From: Flavobacterium sp. H122
Lineage (GTDB): Bacteria; Bacteroidota; Bacteroidia; Flavobacteriales; Flavobacteriaceae
Assembly: GCF_004959765.1 (NCBI RefSeq)
Contig: NZ_SJZD01000007.1
Coordinates: forward strand, 124,001-188,000
Length of the DNA: 64,000 nucleotides
Reading direction: 5' to 3'
How positions within the stretch are numbered: the stretch's first letter is position 1; each line of letters opens with the position of its first letter. The position numbers and the translations under genes were made by a program. The notes below the pieces were generated by a model. It worked only from the letters and a program-made list of their open reading frames with translations. It did not search any database and was not told the origin of the DNA. This document shows positions 15,575-24,543 of the stretch, in pieces.

Positions 15575-16915
15575 TTAGTTTACCCCTTCTGTTTTATCCT
15601 TCAACACCCTGTTAATCTGCACAAAACGTCTTGAATAATAAGGTTCATTTACGGATGATATGATAACTCCTGAACTGGTTGAAGAGTGTATGAATTTAAT
15701 ATCGTTTTCAGTCACTTCTGTAATCATACCTACATGACTTACACCTCTGCCCCTTGTTGCAAAAAAGATTAAATCTCCTTTCTGCGCATGCTCCTTCGCG
15801 ATTCTCATCCCTGCATTTGCTGCCATATCACGGGATGAGCGCGGTAATGTCATTTCAATATTTTTAAAAGTCGCGAACATTAAGCCTGAACAATCAAAAC
15901 CTCCGTTTCCTGTTGCACCGCTACGGTATCTGGCTCCTAAATTTTCAGATGCTTTGGCAATCAAAAATTCAGCTTTTGTCATATTTTCAGGAGATAAGGG
16001 CGCTACTTCGGCAATAGGTGCTTCAGCCTGAACTGCTTCCTCATCCACCACTTCGTCAGATTCCTCAATCTGTGGTTTAACCTCTGCAACTTCGTCGTTT
16101 TTATCAGACTCAACTTTACCAATTATTTTGAATTGGCTTCCGGATTTTCCGGTTTCCTTCTGCTCCGTTTTTTTCTCTGTTACCTGCTTAGCTTCCGAAG
16201 ATTTTTCAATAATTTTTTCAATGGCCGCATCAGCTGCTTTTGTATCTTTAGTTGTTTCCGCAACAGTAATCTCTTTTGCTACACCTTTCTTAACCGATAA
16301 TTTAACCCCAACAGCCAATCCGTTTTTTATTTCCGGATTAAGCGCTTCCAATTCACTGACAGTAAGCCCGTATTTTCTTGAAATACCGTATTTAGTTTCT
16401 TTGGTCTGCACTTCATGCACAAGATGGTCACCTGTTACAGGTTCCTTTTTTATTTCTTCCTTTTGAACAATTGGCTCTTTTACCAACACTTTTTTCTCTT
16501 TTGAGTCAACTGAAGCAACAGTTTTACCATCACCAACAGGTATAGCAAGCTTAGTCCCTATTTTCAAACCTTCCGTTTCGATAATGGGATTAGCTTCTTT
16601 TATTTTTTCAATAGAAGTGTTGTATTTTTTCGAAAGTCCGTATAAAGTTTCTTTTTCCAAAACTTCATGATCAACTGTTTCTGGCTTTTTCTCTTCAACT
16701 TTATTTCTCGATGGAACCTGCAAAACCATATTTAACTGAAGCGTCTTTTTAGCTTTTGGGTTCAATGCTAAAATTTCAGAAGGTTTTACATTGTATTTTT
16801 GAGCAATACTGTAAACTGATTCTCCTTTTGATACTGTATGATTAACCTTTTCCTGCGAAAAGACCACATTTGAAATTACAAAAAGAAGTAAGGCTAAAAG
16901 TTTTTGGAGCTTCAT
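15575..16915 (-). CDS. Secreted LysM/NlpC-P60 peptidoglycan endopeptidase
   Basis: A 446-residue exported wall hydrolase. The signal peptide (about 1-20) ends in VVFSQ. Three LysM glycan-binding repeats follow: VSKGESVYSIAQKYNV (about 25-68), LEKETLYGLSKKYNT (about 84-127) and VQTKETKYGISRKYGL (about 167-208). A Glu/Lys/Val-rich low-complexity linker leads to the C-terminal NlpC/P60 domain with triad C342 in GGFDCSGL, H394 in SHVGM and H410 in FIHSS. Family members cut between D-Glu and diaminopimelate in stem peptides. No promoter motif is clear in the AT-rich upstream gap. Confidence 0.93.
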   Translation of the reverse strand: MKLQKLLALLLFVISNVVFSQEKVNHTVSKGESVYSIAQKYNVKPSEILALNPKAKKTLQLNMVLQVPSRNKVEEKKPETVDHEVLEKETLYGLSKKYNTSIEKIKEANPIIETEGLKIGTKLAIPVGDGKTVASVDSKEKKVLVKEPIVQKEEIKKEPVTGDHLVHEVQTKETKYGISRKYGLTVSELEALNPEIKNGLAVGVKLSVKKGVAKEITVAETTKDTKAADAAIEKIIEKSSEAKQVTEKKTEQKETGKSGSQFKIIGKVESDKNDEVAEVKPQIEESDEVVDEEAVQAEAPIAEVAPLSPENMTKAEFLIAKASENLGARYRSGATGNGGFDCSGLMFATFKNIEMTLPRSSRDMAANAGMRIAKEHAQKGDLIFFATRGRGVSHVGMITEVTENDIKFIHSSTSSGVIISSVNEPYYSRRFVQINRVLKDKTEGVN

Positions 16916-17166
16916 AAATATTAAATTTTTACACAGTAAGAAATACTGCTAAATTTTTAACAATCGGCAATATAGGAATTTTAAGTGTTTGGCTTGTTAA
17001 GTTTTAACATTTTTTAAGAAATTGACAGCTAAAAAGTAAGATTTTTATTTGCAAAACAAGAAATCACAAAACACACAAACAATTAAATATCAATTATATA
17101 CTTAAATTTTATTCAGAAAAAACACAACAATTTGTTAATTAAGAAAAACCTACATTCCAATCTGTA

Positions 17167-17174
17167 TATATTTG
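17167..17174 (+). promoter_or_regulatory. Putative -7 promoter element for the PD40 gene
   Basis: TATATTTG matches TAnnTTTG. Predicted initiation near 17179 leaves about 25 bases before ATG 17204 and rules out the earlier in-frame start at 17132. Confidence 0.5.
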
Positions 17175-17203
17175 ATTCAATCAAAAAACTAACGGTCATT
17201 ACT

Positions 17204-18082
17204 ATGAAAAAATTATTCTCGGCACTTACCATTTTATTCTTCACTTATACACAAGCGCAATCAGAACCTCAAAAATTCGAACCCGGAATCATTTCTGACG
17301 GAGGTGTTTTCGGGCTGACTATTTCTCCAGATTCTCAAACGGCGCTTTGGGTAAAATCCAAAGGGAAAAGAGACACCTTAATCATTATGGAATCTCACAA
17401 AAGAAATGGCAAATGGATGAAACCGGTTGTAGCGTCTTTTTCGAATCCAAATGGAAGCTGGAAAGACATTGATCCTGTTTTTAGCCCTGATGGCAAAACG
17501 GTGCTTTTTCAATCCACCAGAAGTGTAGAAAATCATCCCGACCGAAAAGGGTTTGACATTTGGGCGGTTAAAAAAGTAAAAAACGGCTGGAGCGAACCCT
17601 ATCACTTAGGGAATACAATTAATACTGATGCTTCAGAATCTTTTGCTACGATGACCAAAAGTGGTAACATCTATTTTATGAAAGATAATGAAACCCAAAA
17701 AGGCAATTCAGACATTTGGATTACCCGATTGGTGAAAGGCGAATATCAAAAACCTGAGAACTTAGGCAGTCCAATCAATACCGAAGAAAGAGAATCGAAT
17801 CCTTTTATTTCGCCTAATGAAGATTATATGATTTATTTCTCGACCAATCCAAAAGGTCATGGTGAAATCGACTTGTACATCAGTTTTAACAACAAAGGCA
17901 AATGGAGTGAACCGGTAAATTTAGGAAAACCAATCAATTCAGAGTTGGCTGAATTCTGTCCGTTTATACACCAAAAAGAAAAAAAACTATACTTTGCACG
18001 TCAGTCTAAAAGCGGAACGCTTCTGATTGAAGATTTATATTCGGTTGATTTTGACGTTAAGAAATATAAAAATAAAAAGTAA
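17204..18082 (+). CDS. Exported TolB-like PD40 beta-propeller protein
   Basis: A 292-residue secreted or periplasmic protein. The signal peptide MKKLFSALTILFFTYTQAQ is followed by repeated PD40/WD40-like blades: GLTISPDSQTALW, DPVFSPDGKTVLFQS, SNPFISPNEDYMIYFST and CPFIHQKEKKLYFAR, each with the SPDG/SPN turn of this repeat. Between blades are WSEPYHLGNTINT and WSEPVNLGKPINS, a wording common in Bacteroidetes outer-membrane or exported proteins of unknown role. A scaffold or binding function is likely; no catalytic residue is recognised. ATG 17204 was chosen for the signal peptide and the upstream promoter. Confidence 0.82.
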   Translation: MKKLFSALTILFFTYTQAQSEPQKFEPGIISDGGVFGLTISPDSQTALWVKSKGKRDTLIIMESHKRNGKWMKPVVASFSNPNGSWKDIDPVFSPDGKTVLFQSTRSVENHPDRKGFDIWAVKKVKNGWSEPYHLGNTINTDASESFATMTKSGNIYFMKDNETQKGNSDIWITRLVKGEYQKPENLGSPINTEERESNPFISPNEDYMIYFSTNPKGHGEIDLYISFNNKGKWSEPVNLGKPINSELAEFCPFIHQKEKKLYFARQSKSGTLLIEDLYSVDFDVKKYKNKK

Positions 18083-18094
18083 TGGTTATTAAAA

Positions 18095-18181
18095 TTTGCC
18101 ACGAATACACGAATTATTTATCTTTTAAAATCGTATTTCCCGATTAGCCTATTATAAAAACATTCGTGCATTCGTGGCAAA
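18095..18181. repeat. Dispersed palindromic repeat, copy 2 (GCCACGAAT core)
   Basis: The left arm TTTGCCACGAATACACGAAT (18095-18114) pairs with the right arm 18162-18181 at 19 of 20 positions around a 47-base centre. The arm shares GCCACGAAT-n-ACGAAT with the palindrome at 7047-7104, but the loop sequence differs. Confidence 0.75.
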
Positions 18182-18223
18182 AAACAACAAAAGCCACACA
18201 CCTAAAAAAAAAAAACAAATAAC

Positions 18224-18253
18224 TAAAAAAGCTCCTGCAGATACAGGAGCTTT
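18224..18253 (-). terminator. Rho-independent terminator after acnA
   Basis: AAAGCTCCTG/CAGGAGCTTT (18228-18237 with 18244-18253) with a 6-base loop; the minus-strand reading continues into TTTTTT. Confidence 0.85.
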
Positions 18254-18273
18254 ATATATACTAAAATATTAAA

Positions 18274-20538
18274 TTACGCTTTTCCAGCTGCAATCAGATT
18301 TAACGCTGAACCTGCAACAAACCAGCCAATCTGGCTTTCGTTATAGGTATGATTAGCCATAATAACATCTTTTGATCCATCTGCATGAACAAACTCCAAT
18401 GTTAATGGTTTACCTGGAGCAAATTCAGTTAAATCCAAGAAATTGATGGTATCGTCTTCCTGAATTTTATCATAATCTGCTTCGTTAGCAAATGTCAAAC
18501 CTAACATACCTTGCTTTTTTAGATTAGTTTCATGTATACGTGCAAATGATTTTACCAATACCGCCTTTACACCTAAGAAACGAGGCTCCATAGCTGCATG
18601 CTCACGCGAAGAACCTTCGCCGTAGTTATGATCACCCACCACGATTGAAGGGATACCAGCTGCTTTGTACGCTCTTTGGACTTTCGGCACCTCATCGTAA
18701 GTTCCTGTCAATTGATTTTTAACCGAGTTGGCTTTACCATTAAAAGCATTTTCAGCACCAATCAACATATTGTTGGAAATATTGTCCAAATGTCCACGGT
18801 AACGCAGCCACGGTCCCGCCATCGAAATATGGTCGGTGGTACATTTTCCAAACGCTTTGATTAACAACTTCGCTCCCGTGATGTTTTTACCATCCCACGC
18901 TTCAAATGGCGCTAAAAGCTGCAAACGATCCGACGTAGGCGAAACCAACACTTCTACTGAAGAACCATCGGCTGCTGGCGGTTGAAAACCAGGATCTTCC
19001 ACTTCGAAACCTTTTGTTGGCAATTCATCTCCTTTAGGTGGATTCAATTTTACTTCCTGACCGCTATCGCTCAATAACGTATCTGTCAATGGATTGAAAT
19101 CCAAACGTCCCGAAATTGCAATAGCCGCCACCATTTCCGGCGAGGTTACAAAAGCATGTGTATTTGGGTTCCCGTCTGCTCTTTTAGAAAAATTTCGGTT
19201 GAAAGAGTGAATAATTGTATTTTTCTCTTGTTTGTCGGCTCCTGCTCTATCCCACTGACCAATACACGGTCCGCAGGCATTGGTAAACACTTTGGTACCC
19301 ATTTTTTCGAAAGTCGCAATAATTCCGTCTCTTTCGATGGTATAACGGATTTGCTCCGAACCCGGATTGATACCAAATTCAGCTTTTGGCGTGATACCGT
19401 GAGCCACCGCCTGCTCTACAATAGAAGCGGCTCTCGACATATCCTCATACGACGAGTTGGTACACGAACCGATTAATCCCCACTCTACTTTGATAGGCCA
19501 ACCGTTCGCTTCGGCTTCTGCTTTCATTTTAGAAACCGGCGTTCCTCTGTCTGGCGTGAACGGACCATTGATGTGTGGTTCCAATTCTGATAAGTTGATT
19601 TCAATTAATTGGTCGAAATACTGTGCCGGATTAGCATATACCTCCGCATCGGCGGTTAAGTACGACGCTACTTTATCGGCAGCGTCTACCACATCCTGAC
19701 GACCCGTTGCTGCTAAATATCTTCGCATGGAATCATCGTAACCAAAGGTTGACGTCGTTGCACCAATTTCGGCACCCATATTACAAATCGTTCCTTTTCC
19801 GGTACACGACATCGACTCGGCTCCTTCCCCGAAATATTCTACAATAGCGCCTGTTCCTCCTTTTACAGTCAGAATATCAGCTACTTTTAAGATAACGTCT
19901 TTTGGCGCTGTCCAACCGTTTAATTTTCCGGTTAGCTTCACACCTATTAATTTAGGGAATTTCAATTCCCACGACATGCCCGACATTACATCTACCGCAT
20001 CGGCACCACCAACCCCAATGGCTAACATTCCTAATCCGCCCGCGTTAACGGTATGCGAATCGGTACCAATCATCATTCCGCCGGGGAAGGCATAATTTTC
20101 CAATACGATTTGGTGGATAATTCCCGAGCCTGGTTTCCAGAACCCGATACCGTATTTGTTAGACACCGAAGACAGGAAATCAAATACTTCTTTTGATTGT
20201 GTATTCGCCACAGCTAAATCAGCGGCAGCACCGCTTTTCGCCTGAATCAAGTGGTCACAGTGCACGGTGGTAGGAACGGCTGCTTTACTTTTTCCCGCAT
20301 GCATAAACTGCAATAGTGCCATTTGTGCAGTTGCGTCCTGGCACGCCACTCTATCCGGTGCAAAATCCACATAATCCTTGCCTCTTGAAAAAGATTGTGT
20401 AGGTGTTCCTTCCCAAAGATGGGAGTATAAAATCTTTTCTGATAAGGTAAGCGGACGGCCAACCAACTCCCGTGCTTTATCGACACGCGAAGCCATAGTA
20501 GCGTACACTTTTTCAATCATTTCAATATCAAATGCCAT
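18274..20538 (-). CDS. acnA: Aconitate hydratase, mitochondrial-type
   Basis: TCA-cycle enzyme isomerising citrate and isocitrate through cis-aconitate with a [4Fe-4S] cluster. The 754 residues match the mitochondrial-type aconitase length. Cluster cysteines are C359 in GSCTNSS and C422/C425 in ACGPCIGQW, nearly the numbering of mammalian mitochondrial aconitase. [13 protein letters not shown] and the C-terminal swivel domain with [14 protein letters not shown] are present. The symbol follows common usage; this class differs from E. coli AcnA/IRP1. A second, unrelated-class aconitase (acnB) lies upstream across the hamAB cassette. No exact -7 element is seen between hamB and this gene. Confidence 0.95.
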   Translation of the reverse strand: MAFDIEMIEKVYATMASRVDKARELVGRPLTLSEKILYSHLWEGTPTQSFSRGKDYVDFAPDRVACQDATAQMALLQFMHAGKSKAAVPTTVHCDHLIQAKSGAAADLAVANTQSKEVFDFLSSVSNKYGIGFWKPGSGIIHQIVLENYAFPGGMMIGTDSHTVNAGGLGMLAIGVGGADAVDVMSGMSWELKFPKLIGVKLTGKLNGWTAPKDVILKVADILTVKGGTGAIVEYFGEGAESMSCTGKGTICNMGAEIGATTSTFGYDDSMRRYLAATGRQDVVDAADKVASYLTADAEVYANPAQYFDQLIEINLSELEPHINGPFTPDRGTPVSKMKAEAEANGWPIKVEWGLIGSCTNSSYEDMSRAASIVEQAVAHGITPKAEFGINPGSEQIRYTIERDGIIATFEKMGTKVFTNACGPCIGQWDRAGADKQEKNTIIHSFNRNFSKRADGNPNTHAFVTSPEMVAAIAISGRLDFNPLTDTLLSDSGQEVKLNPPKGDELPTKGFEVEDPGFQPPAADGSSVEVLVSPTSDRLQLLAPFEAWDGKNITGAKLLIKAFGKCTTDHISMAGPWLRYRGHLDNISNNMLIGAENAFNGKANSVKNQLTGTYDEVPKVQRAYKAAGIPSIVVGDHNYGEGSSREHAAMEPRFLGVKAVLVKSFARIHETNLKKQGMLGLTFANEADYDKIQEDDTINFLDLTEFAPGKPLTLEFVHADGSKDVIMANHTYNESQIGWFVAGSALNLIAAGKA

Positions 20539-20580
20539 AATACTACTTATTTATTGTTTGTTTGTTATTTGTTTTAACCC

Positions 20581-20606
20581 TACAAGTTACAAAAAATAAC
20601 CTTGTA
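20581..20606. other. Inverted repeat upstream of acnA
   Basis: TACAAG-TTA and TAACCTTGTA form an imperfect stem around an A-run, lying 43 bases upstream of the acnA start and downstream of hamB. Without a U-run in the hamB direction it is not a good terminator; it could be an acnA leader hairpin or an operator. Role unknown. Confidence 0.35.
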
Positions 20607-20652
20607 ATTAAAAAAACATGCGAAGCAATCAGTCTAAAGAGAACTACTCATT

Positions 20653-23592
20653 TTATCGTCTAACAAATTTTCCAAACAAATCAATTGAAATAATTGGAAC
20701 TTTATCTTCTAAATATTCAAATATTTCAAATTGATATTTTTCAATTAAGCTTCTTAAATCATCTAGTCCATCATATTCTATTCTATTCTCAACAAACCAC
20801 TCAGACACTTTTTGAGTTAGTATTCTGTCTGGAATATTAATTTCTGTCAAATCCAATTCAAGCCTGTTATTTACCCCATATACTAAATAGTTAGTCCAAT
20901 TCAGTATTATATTAGAGGTCTCCTTATTGCTCTCTGTGCGTTTGGAATCAATATATTTTACTATTGAACTAGCAGAATTTTGCAATCCATATTCTAAGAA
21001 TCTTATAAAAACTAAAGCATTATCAACATTTGAATTTAAACCTAGTGCGACATCATGATACCATCCACCTTTTATCCATATAGCTATTGCTTCAATAAAT
21101 TTCTCTCGTGATATATTCAACGGAATACTATTACTGAAATCTTCAATTTCATAAAGAATATTGAATAGAAAATCTATCCACCGACTATCCAATGGATTCT
21201 CTACATCAGATAGAAAATCTAGTCTATAGTCAACTAATTCTTCGATTCTATTAAAAGATCTTAGAGAAATACCAGTGTATCTTATTAAATCAAGAGTTCC
21301 ATTTTCAAGAATAGGGCGTACTCTTTCTGCTCTTAAAGCAAAGAGTTCTCTTAATCTTGTTTTTAAAGCATCATTACTTTGATAAAAAGTCAGTGTATTT
21401 TCAATTAATGTATTGATATCCTGTTCAAGATTTTCTACTGGTACATCTTCCGCTAATAACTGTATTATAGAATTGTCTATATAATCTGCTTCTTTTAATT
21501 TATCTAAAAGTTCATTACTTAAAGTGGTAGCGTTTTTTGTTATAAAGGCTTCAATTACCTCAACAACATGGTATAAAAAACCTTTAACATCTTCCAAGTT
21601 TCTATCAGCAATCACATCGGATAGTATAGATTGATCATTCGGATTTACAACAATTATAGTTCCTTTTGTTTCTTTTCCGGCTCGACCTGCCCTTCCAATT
21701 AAATTCTTTAAATCCCTTTTTTCCAAAGGCATTAAATATCCCTTATTTCCATCGAATCTTCTGGCAGTATTGATTACAAGTGTTTTTATCGGAAGATTAA
21801 CACCTTCTGCTAAAGTGCTGGTGCAAATAAGAAGTTTAACTTTTTCGTTTCTTATCGAATTTTCTATTACCTCTCTTATAAATTGTGGTAAATCACCATG
21901 ATGAAATAAGAAACCATTTTTAGCGCACCTAGTTAACAAATAATTATTGCTAAAAATATAATTAAGATAATCTTCAATTTTTGCAATTTCCTCGTTATCA
22001 CAAAACTGTATAGGTTTAGGAAGAGAAGTAGATAGTTGATTTAATACTTCTAATGCTATACCAGCAACACCTTGATTATAGTCTTTTGTTGGAGAAAATA
22101 TGGCAACTGCGCCTGAGTTTAATGACTTAAGTGCAGCTGCTACCGTTTTAGATTTAAATGTATTTACATTATAAGCACCATCTGGTGTACTAAAATCATT
22201 AGAAGATAAAAAACGATTAAGGATATATTTAGTTGGTAATTCATCATTAGGATTCACTTCTAAATTAAAATGACTTGCACTAACCTGATTTAGAAATGCC
22301 AATTCTATCTCAGTCGGTCTATAATTTGATCGCGCGATGTCATCATCGGACCCGCCAAGCCAAGAGTTTATTATCTCTATGTTAGGTATAATTGCAGATA
22401 GAAAAACAAATCTTCTTTCAACCACCTCAGTATTTTTTAATCTTGAAAGTAATAATTCATAACTAATCCCTCTTGTTGTATTATCTATTAAATGTCCCTC
22501 ATCACAAATTACGGTTTGAAAATCATCAAGTATTCCAGACAATCCCAATTCTATTGCCATAAACTTTTCGGGTGTTGATATTAAAACATTGGATTGTTCT
22601 ATACTTAATCGGTCAGAATCCGTGACGATATTACCACCATAAATAGTCTTAACTTTTATTCCTAGCCTAGAAGTGAGATTCCTTCCTAAATTATTCTTTA
22701 ACTCGGATGCGAGAGCTCTAAATGGAGCTAAATAAAGTATTTTGCTTTCTGGGTCTCTTGATAACTCATTAAAAATTACTAATTCAGCGATAGATGTTTT
22801 TCCTGAGCTAGTAGGTGTCTGTAAGCTAAATGCCTTATCAAATGTTAATAAACCACTTCTTATAGCTGTTTGCTGAGAAGGAAAAAAACTCCAAATCTGA
22901 GGATTTTTTCCTATATTAAATCTGACATAAGTTTTCCAATCAATCTCCGCTCCATATTTTGTTAAGTCATGCCATAGATTATTGGTTGAAAATTTTTTTA
23001 AGATAGACTTTGCTATGTAAGTCAATACAAATAAATGACTTTCTATTTGATTATCTGGTGAGAGTATGTTCTCAAAAATACCTCGAAGTGTATCGATTGA
23101 TTCATTGTTTCCCTCCCGTAAATATTCTATTATATATCCGAAATAAGGATTTTCGTAACCCTGTTTTCTTGTGTAATTCCTTGATAGGAAATAATAAATA
23201 AATTTTTCAATATTGGTTTGGAACTCTTCCTGTGGAAATTGTTTAAGTAATAAAAATGAAGTTGCAGGAAAATCTGCTAAATAATACAATGAAGCGACAT
23301 ATAACATATTCCGGCTGTAGCTTACACCAGAAAAACTTTCTCTTTTCCCTCTTAATGAATATATTTCTAAGCCCTTAGCTATAGAAAGTATTCCTTTTTT
23401 CACATCATCTGATTCCTCTTCCTCAAATTGTTCAAGAATATCCTGCAGCTTGGTTAAAAGCGAGATGTAAAAATCTTGAGGTCGATTATAGAAAGTATAA
23501 TTTGCCTGTTCTTCATTAGCAATATTATAATCTATAAATGCTTGCCATGATTCAGATTGAGCAATCCACCTTTTAAGTTCCTGATAAATCAT
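20653..23592 (-). CDS. hamB: Hachiman system helicase HamB (SF2)
   Basis: A 979-residue superfamily 2 (Ski2-like) helicase. An N-terminal helical region (about 1-240) precedes the motor: Walker A TPTSSGKTSIAE (K265), LYLAPFRAL, STPEKF, the DEAD/H-box DEGH (D364-H367), FLSAI, motif V STLAEGVNLP and motif VI LIGRAGRAG (R634, R637). About 330 C-terminal residues have no recognised motif. In Hachiman, HamB is the DNA-damage-sensing helicase that releases HamA. The ATG overlaps the hamA stop as ATGA, so the pair is translationally coupled. The assignment rests on motif content and gene pairing; AbpAB-like or other helicase-nuclease pairs remain alternatives. Confidence 0.78.
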   Translation of the reverse strand: MIYQELKRWIAQSESWQAFIDYNIANEEQANYTFYNRPQDFYISLLTKLQDILEQFEEEESDDVKKGILSIAKGLEIYSLRGKRESFSGVSYSRNMLYVASLYYLADFPATSFLLLKQFPQEEFQTNIEKFIYYFLSRNYTRKQGYENPYFGYIIEYLREGNNESIDTLRGIFENILSPDNQIESHLFVLTYIAKSILKKFSTNNLWHDLTKYGAEIDWKTYVRFNIGKNPQIWSFFPSQQTAIRSGLLTFDKAFSLQTPTSSGKTSIAELVIFNELSRDPESKILYLAPFRALASELKNNLGRNLTSRLGIKVKTIYGGNIVTDSDRLSIEQSNVLISTPEKFMAIELGLSGILDDFQTVICDEGHLIDNTTRGISYELLLSRLKNTEVVERRFVFLSAIIPNIEIINSWLGGSDDDIARSNYRPTEIELAFLNQVSASHFNLEVNPNDELPTKYILNRFLSSNDFSTPDGAYNVNTFKSKTVAAALKSLNSGAVAIFSPTKDYNQGVAGIALEVLNQLSTSLPKPIQFCDNEEIAKIEDYLNYIFSNNYLLTRCAKNGFLFHHGDLPQFIREVIENSIRNEKVKLLICTSTLAEGVNLPIKTLVINTARRFDGNKGYLMPLEKRDLKNLIGRAGRAGKETKGTIIVVNPNDQSILSDVIADRNLEDVKGFLYHVVEVIEAFITKNATTLSNELLDKLKEADYIDNSIIQLLAEDVPVENLEQDINTLIENTLTFYQSNDALKTRLRELFALRAERVRPILENGTLDLIRYTGISLRSFNRIEELVDYRLDFLSDVENPLDSRWIDFLFNILYEIEDFSNSIPLNISREKFIEAIAIWIKGGWYHDVALGLNSNVDNALVFIRFLEYGLQNSASSIVKYIDSKRTESNKETSNIILNWTNYLVYGVNNRLELDLTEINIPDRILTQKVSEWFVENRIEYDGLDDLRSLIEKYQFEIFEYLEDKVPIISIDLFGKFVRR

Positions 23593-24374
23593 GTCGCTAA
23601 TATTTGAGTGTAAGTATGTTCGTAAGCTCCTTTTAAGTCTTCAATTCTTATAAGTATCACTTCAAAAGTATCCCTGATATCATCAGGAATTTCAGTAACA
23701 TTATTTAAATGAGTATCAGCAAATGAACCATCAACCGTCGCAATTGCTTTAAAGTGTTTTAGGAAAGTGGGATAATTAGCTACATCCATGAAACGATTTA
23801 ATCTATTTACAGCTTCTGCGTTTCTATCGTCTTTATAACGTGTTTTTAAATGAAACAAACTTTCCCCTAAACGACTTACATAATCTTTATGAGCATCATC
23901 AATTGCTTTTTGTAGAGAACTTTCTGTACTTGTAGGTCTGGTAGCTCTTGCTTTTGATTCAATTGATATTAGACTATCATCAGTACTGGGGTTATCAAGA
24001 TCATTCTGACAAAAAAGAATAACATCAGTAAAATGTGCGGGATTATTTTTGCTCTCTTTCCATTTCCATTTAGGTGGTCTTAAATGTGAGGAAGGTAAAT
24101 ATTTCTCAGGTATAATATAATAGCATAGAATTTCCGAAAATTCCCCAGATTGGATAGTTGGATTGTCTGGGATTTTGTCGACTATTTCTTCAGCTCTAGA
24201 TGTTCCAAATTCATTAGTCCGCCAATCTAATTCTTCATCTGTTAAGTATAAACACCTAAAAGGTTGTGGTAATTTATCAAAAAAAGCATCTCTTTCTGCT
24301 TCTTTTAAAGAGAAAATAGTTATTCCATTTACACCTGCCGATTCTTCAAAATGAGTTAATATATCAATATTCAT
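23589..24374 (-). CDS. hamA: Hachiman system effector HamA (DUF1837, PD-(D/E)xK-like)
   Basis: A 261-residue protein whose central region fits a PD-(D/E)xK-type nuclease: GEFSEILCYY (E78, E81), HFTDVILF (D117) and IESKARA (E139-x-K141), in the expected E...D...ExK order and spacing. HamA (DUF1837) proteins carry such a site and destroy cellular or phage DNA once HamB lets them go. The N-terminal about 70 residues and C-terminal about 60 residues are unassigned. It overlaps hamB by 4 bases. No exact TAnnTTTG lies directly upstream. Family identity is inferred from the ExK core plus the adjoining large SF2 helicase. Confidence 0.75.
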   Translation of the reverse strand: MNIDILTHFEESAGVNGITIFSLKEAERDAFFDKLPQPFRCLYLTDEELDWRTNEFGTSRAEEIVDKIPDNPTIQSGEFSEILCYYIIPEKYLPSSHLRPPKWKWKESKNNPAHFTDVILFCQNDLDNPSTDDSLISIESKARATRPTSTESSLQKAIDDAHKDYVSRLGESLFHLKTRYKDDRNAEAVNRLNRFMDVANYPTFLKHFKAIATVDGSFADTHLNNVTEIPDDIRDTFEVILIRIEDLKGAYEHTYTQILAT

Positions 24375-24493
24375 TTTTTATTATTTTCAATTTGTTAAAT
24401 TTTATTAATTCAATAATATTCGACTAAACACAATATAAACTTAACAATATTTTTAACAATCATAAATATACCCAAAATCTTACAAGAACCCAA

Positions 24494-24525
24494 CAAAAAA
24501 CCCGAGCTTTCACTCGGGTTTTTCT
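24494..24525 (-). terminator. Rho-independent terminator after acnB
   Basis: AAACCCGAG/CTCGGGTTT (24498-24506 with 24513-24521), 6-base loop; T-runs on both strands, so it can act on acnB (minus). It isolates acnB from hamA, which begins 120 bases further on. Confidence 0.85.
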
Positions 24526-24543
24526 TATTTCTATACTAAACTA

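Noticed and set aside
20581..24486. TACAAG at both sides of hamAB as a target-site duplication
   Set aside because: The match is only six bases (20581-20586 and 24481-24486) and such words are frequent by chance in AT-rich DNA; no transposase or inverted ends are present.
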